A stretch of 64,000 nucleotides of DNA. Source: Chitinophagaceae bacterium. Lineage in GTDB: Bacteria > Bacteroidota > Bacteroidia > Chitinophagales > Chitinophagaceae. Numbering within the stretch: position 1 is the stretch's first letter; each line of letters opens with the position of its first letter. Location of the stretch: positions 540,001 through 604,000 of the forward strand of contig JADJOC010000002.1 of NCBI GenBank assembly GCA_016713965.1, written 5' to 3'. The notes beneath the pieces are model-generated. The model saw only the letters and a list, made by a program, of their open reading frames with translations. It ran no database searches and was not told where the DNA came from. The position numbers were made by a program, and so were the translations under genes. This document shows, in pieces, positions 58,765-64,000 of this stretch.

Positions 58765-60216
58765 TAGTCGATCCTCAAAAAGTCATTTTTAGTTTGGGGA
58801 CAAAAATCAGTTGAGTATAAAAGTTAAAGAAGCGAAGCAATTTTAAGGCCCAAAAAATAAATTCTACTTTCCATTTATTCATCATTCTTTTAAAATTCAT
58901 TGCTGCAGCCGCTAATATTACATTGATTGCATCTCCAACTGTACCTTTGAGGTAATTTCTGCTCATTCTGTAATCGTGTTTTAAATGCCCTATTACAGGC
59001 TCTATTGCCGCTCTGCGTTTATGTCTTTTGCGTTTGGTTTGAGTAATGTCCTTATCTGGCTTTGGTGTGTGTAATGCAGTATTGTTAATCATTTTAGGCC
59101 CCCGGTACCCCCTGTCTAAAAAAACATTTTTAGCCTCTTTGTCCATCAGCCTTTCATATTGTTCTAATACTGAGGGTAGTGTTTTTGAGTCATGCAGGGA
59201 TTCTGTAAAATTTAATGCCCCAACAATTACGCCGGTACTTTGTGTTACTAAAAAAGAGGCTTTGCTTCCAAACTCAAATTTTTTATGCCCTTTGCCTTTA
59301 GTGTAGCATTTTACATCGGGTTCATGAAGGCTGTAAACTTTACCGCTATCGCTTCTTTTTGTGCTAATACTGTTTTAAACAATGATAAATCGGTTGCATA
59401 CCTGTTTAAACTATCGGCAGTAAGTTTGCGTTCAAGCTCCCGTACTAACCTGCCTGCTATTGTTTTAATTTTTTACCAGCTTTTCTTGCTTTGCCTGCGC
59501 CGGCTTTGTTTTTCTTAAAACGCTGAACAGTGCTTATTTTTTACCGTAAACTTATAACTCTGTCTTAGTTCCACCCTTTCTTTTAGGCCTATGGCCTGAC
59601 ATTTTACAATTATCTTTTTGTACAGCTTATCATCGGTTGGATAGGTGATATTTTTTTCCTGTACAGTAGTATCCCCACTCAAATTATCATCATCGGCATC
59701 TTTACCATTGATACGGATACTTTCTTTAAAAATCAATTCTGACCCCGCTTCTCCAATTCGTTTTCTAAACTCTACTAACTCTGTAGGCACACAAGGTGGT
59801 TTTACAGAAAATAATTTTTCTCCGCCAAAGTACTGATAATAGGCATTTTCTGCCCATTGCCCTACTACACTTTCATCACTTAAATTGCGAAGCTGCTTTA
59901 AAATCAGCAACGATACCATTAAGCGGATAGGCTTGCCTGGTTTGCCCTGGGTTGCACTGTAATGTTTTTTAAAAGCTTCTTCAAACACATTCCAATCAAT
60001 CCTGTTTGCCAGTATATAAAGCGGATGAGAATGATTCAACTGCTCTTCAAAACTGCTGTAAAAACCAATTTGTGCACTGTTTTTTTGCTTGGATAACATG
60101 ATACAAATTTGCAGGATTTTTAAGCTCATTTCTACTTTTCTTGCAGATTTATTTATCCATAAGTGTGTATAAATTATGAATGGTAAAGGATTGTAGGGCT
60201 TTTTGAGGAACGACTA
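58765..60216 (-). mobile_element. IS5-type insertion sequence, about 1.45 kb
   Basis: Imperfect terminal inverted repeats: left TAGTCGATCCTCAAAAAGTC (from 58765) and right, read inward, TAGTCGTTCCTCAAAAAGCC (ending at 60216), 17 of 20 identical. TCTAT occurs on both outer sides (58759-58763 with one extra T, and 60217-60221) and may be the target duplication. Contains one transposase gene on the minus strand. Confidence 0.85.
58775..60099 (-). CDS. IS5-family DDE transposase, three frameshifts
   Basis: N-terminal part MLSKQKNSAQIGFYSSFEEQ, RLMVSLLILKQLRNLSDESV and YYQYFGGEKLFSVKPPCVPT, then ELVEFRKRIGEAG. The catalytic core has NGKDADDDNLSGDTTVQEK (first Asp region), YSLHEPDVKCYTKGKGHKKF, VFLDRGYRG (second Asp) and RRAAIEPVIGHLKHDYRMSR (Glu). 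Frame breaks occur near 59516, 59484 and 59360. This could be true decay or base errors as elsewhere in the window. The stop codon lies inside the left inverted repeat. Confidence 0.88.
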
Positions 60217-60710
60217 TCTATAATGAACATAAACACAATTACGCAGTTTGGACAGCAGCACGAGCTGTACAAAGAGGTTTTACTAAAACTAAGAATATAA
60301 AATATGCAATTGAAAACTCTGATTTAAGGAATTTTGCAGAATCTAATCAAGATATTTCAGTTGAACAATTTGATCAATTTCATAAAAAATGCTGCAATCA
60401 GATAATTAACAAATTAGATGGTATATTGCCTGAAAAAGCTACTTATGGTCGAGCAGCAAAAATTATAGCAATTTATTTGAAAACATCTGTAATAATTCCT
60501 AATAAGGGTAATTGCAATAAGTGCAAAGTTATACATCCTCCAATAGACAGTATTTTGTTAAAAAGTCTTACAGCAAGTTTTAAGAATATCAATCTGAAAA
60601 GTTATTATTGGACATCTTTAGATCAAGAGAAATATTGGATGCTTATAGACACTCTTAAGTTGCTAGATAGACCTTTAAACTGGACACTTGAAGAATTTTG
60701 GAAACTATAA
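60217..60710 (+). pseudogene. 5'-truncated gene cut by the IS element
   Basis: Reading is open from the IS right end without an in-frame ATG: YNEHKHNYAVWTAARAVQRG, then FTKTKNIKYAIENSDLRNFA and so on to KLLDRPLNWTLEEFWKL, about 160 residues. The sequence resembles a family of conserved hypothetical proteins beginning N..HNYA.W.AARA; a name cannot be given. On the far side of the IS an in-frame stop is near, so the 5' end is missing, not just displaced. Confidence 0.6.
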
Positions 60711-60785
60711 TCGAAATCACTAAAGCCAAGTACTGTATATTTGGTAAATCTGCTAATATTCTTACGATAACAATTTAAATTAAAA

Positions 60786-60896
60786 ATGAAAATGAAAACT
60801 GCTTACATAATTACAGTATTTGCAACAATACTCTTTAATAGTATGAAAGCATTCTCACAAAATTCTTCATATCTAGGATTTAATACTATAGCATAA
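60786..60896 (+). CDS. 36-residue ORF with signal-peptide-like N-terminus
   Basis: MKMKTAYIITVFATILFNSM then KAFSQNSSYLGFNTIA. A lysine start, hydrophobic core and AFSQ cleavage-like site look like a Sec signal peptide. The mature part is only about 14 residues. Either a very short secreted peptide or the remains of a secreted protein truncated by a frameshift or deletion. Confidence 0.35.
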   Translation: MKMKTAYIITVFATILFNSMKAFSQNSSYLGFNTIA

Positions 60897-60923
60897 TTTC
60901 AAACAGAAAATATTTAAGACTTT

Positions 60924-61556
60924 ATGGCAAAACAGAAATTTTATGTTGTGTGGAAAGGACGAGAAACAGGTATTTTTGAGAGCTGGGACAAATGCAAAGA
61001 ACAAATTCACAAATTTCCACAAGCAGAATATAAATCATTTAAGACAAGACAATTAGCTGAAGAAGCTTTTCGCAATGAAAGTGCTGATTTTATAGGAAAA
61101 GACATTTTTGAGGCGACACTTACCGAAGAGCAACTAAAATTATTAGGTGACCCTATTTTAGAAAGTATATCTGTTGATGGTGCTTGGAATACTGCAACTG
61201 GAGTTGTAGAATGTCAAGGTATTCACACAAGAACCAAGAAAGTGCTTTTTAGACTAGGCCCTTTTGAAGACGGGACGAATAATATAGCAGAGTTCTTAGC
61301 GATTGTAAACGGACTTGCTTATTGCAAAACAAATAATTTAAAACTGCCTATTTATTCTGACAGTACAAATGCAATTGGTTGGGTTAGAGATAAACAAGCA
61401 CGGACAAAACATAATAAAAGTGATAAAAACATTAAATTATTTGAGCTAATTGATAGAGCAATAAAATGGTTGAATGAAAACGAATATAACAACCAAATAT
61501 TGAAATGGGAAACAAGAGCTTGGGGAGAAAATCCTGCCGACTTTGGTAGGAAATAA
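60924..61556 (+). CDS. ribonuclease HI with N-terminal viroplasmin-type domain
   Basis: 210 residues. Residues 1-45 (KFYVVWKGRETGIFESWDKC.., QAEYKSFKTRQLAEEAFRN) form the hybrid-binding RNase H1 N-terminal domain. The catalytic domain has SISVDGAWNTATG (first Asp), FEDGTNNIAEFLAIVNGLAY (Glu), LPIYSDSTNAIGWV (Asp) and the late AWGENPADFGRK (last Asp). Cleaves RNA in RNA/DNA hybrids. This two-domain form is common in Bacteroidota, so it need not be linked to the Argonaute-like gene 1.6 kb away. Confidence 0.92.
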   Translation: MAKQKFYVVWKGRETGIFESWDKCKEQIHKFPQAEYKSFKTRQLAEEAFRNESADFIGKDIFEATLTEEQLKLLGDPILESISVDGAWNTATGVVECQGIHTRTKKVLFRLGPFEDGTNNIAEFLAIVNGLAYCKTNNLKLPIYSDSTNAIGWVRDKQARTKHNKSDKNIKLFELIDRAIKWLNENEYNNQILKWETRAWGENPADFGRK

Positions 61557-61665
61557 GAAATGCTAGCTATCAATAATGGTTAGTGTCATATTTGTTGACA
61601 TTATTATATTTTAATAAAATAATTGTGCATCGATAAAATATAAATACTTGTAATCGTATATTTTA

Positions 61666-63165
61666 ATGAATAGGATTAATCACATAAGTAAAATTGTTTC
61701 TTACGCAACAAAGTTTGTATTAGAGGTGCAGGGTTTCAATGCTTCAGGGCTGTATGATATTAATATTCATGCAGAAGGCTTTCTTATCCCTGTTTTAAAT
61801 GAAGTGTTTGGTTTAAGATTAGAAAATTTAAATGCTACTCAAAAGAAAAACTATCCAGCTATTGATTTAGCAGACTTTAAAAGTCGGGTTGCATTTCAGG
61901 TTACATCTACAAGTGATTTTGATAAAATAAAAACAACCTTAGAAAAGTTTAAGGATCATAAATTAAATGCAGCTTTTGATGTTTTGTATATCTATATTAT
62001 TACTAATAAAAAAGATAGATACAATGATGATAAATTAAAGCAATACATACCTGACAATTTTGTTTTCTCTACCGCAGACCATGTAATTGATAAGGACGAT
62101 CTATTACAGAGAATTTCATCTCTTAGTTCAACGCCTAAAATTGAAGCTATTGCTAAAATATATGAACACGAATTTTCTGAATCTCAAATACAAATGAGAG
62201 AGAAGGCTTTTGTAAATGGGTGTTTGAATACAGAAACTGAAACTATTTGCCCTAATCTTTTACCCATTACTTTTCCAAAATATATGTATCAGGCAGAATT
62301 GAATATTGACGAAGATGTAATCATTGCTAATGTCAATACCTATCTTGCTTCAATCAATAAAAAACAAATTAAAAAACTTAAACCTGGTAACCTTGTAAAA
62401 AAGGCATTAAGGGCAGTTAATGTAAAATCAGGAGAATGGGTTTTACATGAAAAATATATTTACACTTTTAAAGATTTGGAGGATACTTCAGAACCTTTTC
62501 GTAAAATTGTTGATATTGGTACAATTACCCGATTGCTATGCAAAGAGTATTATGAAATAAGCGAAAATACTTTAAGGGTTTTTAAACACCTTTTGCGTAA
62601 CATACTAATGGAATTGTGCAAAATAAAAGAAATAGAATGGTATGCTCAGCAAGAAGTTTTCCGTTTTGCAAATAATCAGAGTGCCCCTAATCAGAAGAGA
62701 GTAAAATGGAAAGGGAAAAATGAAGCAACAAAAACTGTAATATTTGAAATGCAAAATAAAAAGGAAGGGCATATTATTTGTTTCCGAAGTCTTGCCTTCA
62801 AAAGTTCATTTTTTAATATTGAGCAAAATTGGTATTTGGTACTAAATCCTACATGGAGCTTTACTAACCCTGGAGGTTATGACCAAAGTCGCTATGAATC
62901 AGCTTATATGTCCGGTATAAAGCGCTTAGAATCTAATGGTTCCGTTTATAACTATTTTAGGTTTTTCAGTTATTACTTTTCACACAGAGACTTATTTACG
63001 CCTTCTTATAAATATTTACAAATTCATGCTGCTGAAAAGTTAAGCATTAGCCCGAGACTAGAAGAAAAAGCATGGAAGCCTGTTAAAATTATTGAGAACA
63101 AATCTCTACAAATTGATATCGAAATTAAGCTGGACAATGAATTAACCGATAATACCCTGTTTTAA
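61666..63165 (+). CDS. SMEK-domain protein, probable Argonaute partner
   Basis: 499 residues. Residues about 5-150 form a SMEK domain: NIHAEGFLIPVLNEVFGLRL, NYPAIDLADFKSRVAFQVTS, then DKIKTTLEKFKDHKLN and FDVLYIYIITNKK. The E37, D67/D70 and Q78-x-T80 arrangement resembles a PD-(D/E)xK-like nuclease core lacking the usual Lys. Residues about 185-499 are a separate domain (LLRNILMELCKIKEIEWYAQ, WYLVLNPTWSFTNPGG, SAYMSGIKRLESNGSVYNYF) that I would compare with the APAZ/N-lobe partner domain of short Argonautes. The Argonaute-like gene starts three bases after its stop. Function as defence effector is inference. Confidence 0.75.
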   Translation: MNRINHISKIVSYATKFVLEVQGFNASGLYDINIHAEGFLIPVLNEVFGLRLENLNATQKKNYPAIDLADFKSRVAFQVTSTSDFDKIKTTLEKFKDHKLNAAFDVLYIYIITNKKDRYNDDKLKQYIPDNFVFSTADHVIDKDDLLQRISSLSSTPKIEAIAKIYEHEFSESQIQMREKAFVNGCLNTETETICPNLLPITFPKYMYQAELNIDEDVIIANVNTYLASINKKQIKKLKPGNLVKKALRAVNVKSGEWVLHEKYIYTFKDLEDTSEPFRKIVDIGTITRLLCKEYYEISENTLRVFKHLLRNILMELCKIKEIEWYAQQEVFRFANNQSAPNQKRVKWKGKNEATKTVIFEMQNKKEGHIICFRSLAFKSSFFNIEQNWYLVLNPTWSFTNPGGYDQSRYESAYMSGIKRLESNGSVYNYFRFFSYYFSHRDLFTPSYKYLQIHAAEKLSISPRLEEKAWKPVKIIENKSLQIDIEIKLDNELTDNTLF

Positions 63166-63168
63166 CTT

Positions 63169-64000
63169 ATGAAAGTAAGATATATAGAAGAGCCGTCATT
63201 ACAATTTGGAGAAAATCAACATATCTGTCCAAAGTATGGTATTTTTAATCATAACCCTTTTGATATCACTCAAGTACGCCCTGAAAGAATAACTATTGGA
63301 ATAATCGGTAAAGGTGAAAGTGTGGAAAAGGTTTTAAAATGGATTGAATCTTGTAAGAAGCATATAGATGGTAAGCAAAGTAAAAATCCTCACCCTAATT
63401 TGTTTTTGAATTTCTGCGGCTTTAATAAGGAAATCGGTTTCAAAAGTGAAATTATTTATGATGATACTTATGTAAGGAAAATAAACAATTCCGAATTTGA
63501 TGCCATTATCAAAAAGAAAGATAATCTTGAAGAGAGAATAAAAGATATTGCGGATTTATACTTATCTGAAATTAAGTTTCTTTCCAAGAATAAGAAGCCT
63601 GATGTTATACTTTGTGCATTAAGCGAAAACTTTATCACTTATATTCAGGAAAAAGAAGATGAGGTAAAGGAGGATGAAGAGGATCAAAATGAAAAACGTA
63701 ATGTAGAAGCCGAGTTAAATGCAGAAGAAATATCATCAAAAGAACAAAACTTTAGACGATACCTGAAAGCAAAGGCTATGCAATACAATATTCCAATCCA
63801 AATAGTAAGGGATAGAATAGCAAAGCCAACATCAGAAATGCAGGATGAAGCTACTATTGCATGGAACTTTTTTACAGCTCTTTATTATAAGGCATCAGGT
63901 ACTCCCTGGGCTTTAATTCGTAAAGACATTGCAGAAACTACCTGCTATGCTGGTATTAGCTTTTTTAAGAGTAGGGACAAATCAACAACACAAACGAGTA
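63169..64000 (+). CDS. PIWI/Argonaute-like protein (short pAgo candidate), 3' end outside window
   Basis: Open to the window edge, 277 residues visible from MKVRYIEEPSLQFGENQHIC. Features fit a MID-PIWI prokaryotic Argonaute: HPNLFLNFCGFNKEIGFKSE, a PDVILCALSENF strand, KAKAMQYNIPIQIVRDRI (guide-end-binding MID region with Gln) and EATIAWNFFTALYYKASG, followed by TPWALIRKDIAETTCYAGIS, the start of the PIWI fold. No PAZ or N domain precedes, so it is of the short type. An acidic linker (about residues 163-195, EKEDEVKEDEEDQNEK..) is unusual. The catalytic tetrad lies beyond the edge. It forms an operon with the SMEK gene (3-base gap). Confidence 0.78.
   Translation, partial: MKVRYIEEPSLQFGENQHICPKYGIFNHNPFDITQVRPERITIGIIGKGESVEKVLKWIESCKKHIDGKQSKNPHPNLFLNFCGFNKEIGFKSEIIYDDTYVRKINNSEFDAIIKKKDNLEERIKDIADLYLSEIKFLSKNKKPDVILCALSENFITYIQEKEDEVKEDEEDQNEKRNVEAELNAEEISSKEQNFRRYLKAKAMQYNIPIQIVRDRIAKPTSEMQDEATIAWNFFTALYYKASGTPWALIRKDIAETTCYAGISFFKSRDKSTTQTS

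Overview
This AT-rich window looks like a chromosomal piece of a Bacteroidota bacterium, most likely a member of the Chitinophagaceae or a near relative. The pointers are the carotenoid cluster with a CarH-type regulator, GIN-domain (DUF2807) and DUF4197 lipoproteins, GxxExxY and TIGR02757 proteins, an NrtR/NAMPT cluster, palindromic repeats containing accgcagag..ctctgcggt, and a TTG-N21-TAnnTTTG promoter. No rRNA, tRNA or CRISPR array was seen.

The assembly carries many single-base indels. At least 25 frameshifts interrupt otherwise convincing genes, including polA, and in most cases one base added to or removed from a homopolymer restores the expected protein. I therefore annotate these as one gene each and read them as probable sequence errors, not as pseudogenes.

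Layout. (1) 1-5.9 kb, minus strand: carotenoid synthesis (CrtD-like desaturase, idi, crtB, crtI), an ECF sigma factor and a MerR-type regulator with the CarH B12/light-sensing motifs. (2) 5.9-28.3 kb, almost all minus strand: a surface-glycan cluster with initiating phosphosugar transferase, several glycosyltransferases, a methyltransferase, an asparagine synthetase homologue, a flippase, rmlA/rmlB, and two amino-sugar branches. One branch is UDP-linked (4,6-dehydratase plus LegC-type aminotransferase); the other is dTDP-linked (RmlAB plus VioA-type aminotransferase). Each aminotransferase lies next to its own copy of an unusual tri-domain protein: acyl carrier protein, LnmK-like (Pnap_2097-type) domain and NeuD/PglD-type left-handed beta-helix acyltransferase. 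(3) 28.5-46 kb: housekeeping and metabolic genes (ABC-F ATPase, lysS, aldose epimerase, sensor kinase, cystathionine gamma-synthase-type enzyme and others), dotted with palindromic repeats. (4) 46-46.7 kb: a REP-associated Y1 transposase bounded by inverted hairpin repeats. (5) 46.7-52.7 kb: a compact NAD/ADP-ribose/RNA-repair operon under an NrtR regulator (PRPP synthase-like, phosphatase, KptA, macrodomain, crystallin J1-like protein, NADAR, NAMPT). (6) 53-58.4 kb: a ParA-like ATPase, an esterase, polA and a receiver-domain protein. (7) 58.5-64 kb: an accessory region with a nested-inverted-repeat element, an IS5-type insertion sequence, a truncated gene, RNase HI, and a two-gene candidate defence system running off the right edge: a SMEK-domain protein followed by a PIWI/Argonaute-like protein.

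The two most interesting systems are the SMEK + short-Argonaute pair at the right end and the duplicated ACP-LnmK-acyltransferase proteins paired with two separate amino-sugar pathways.
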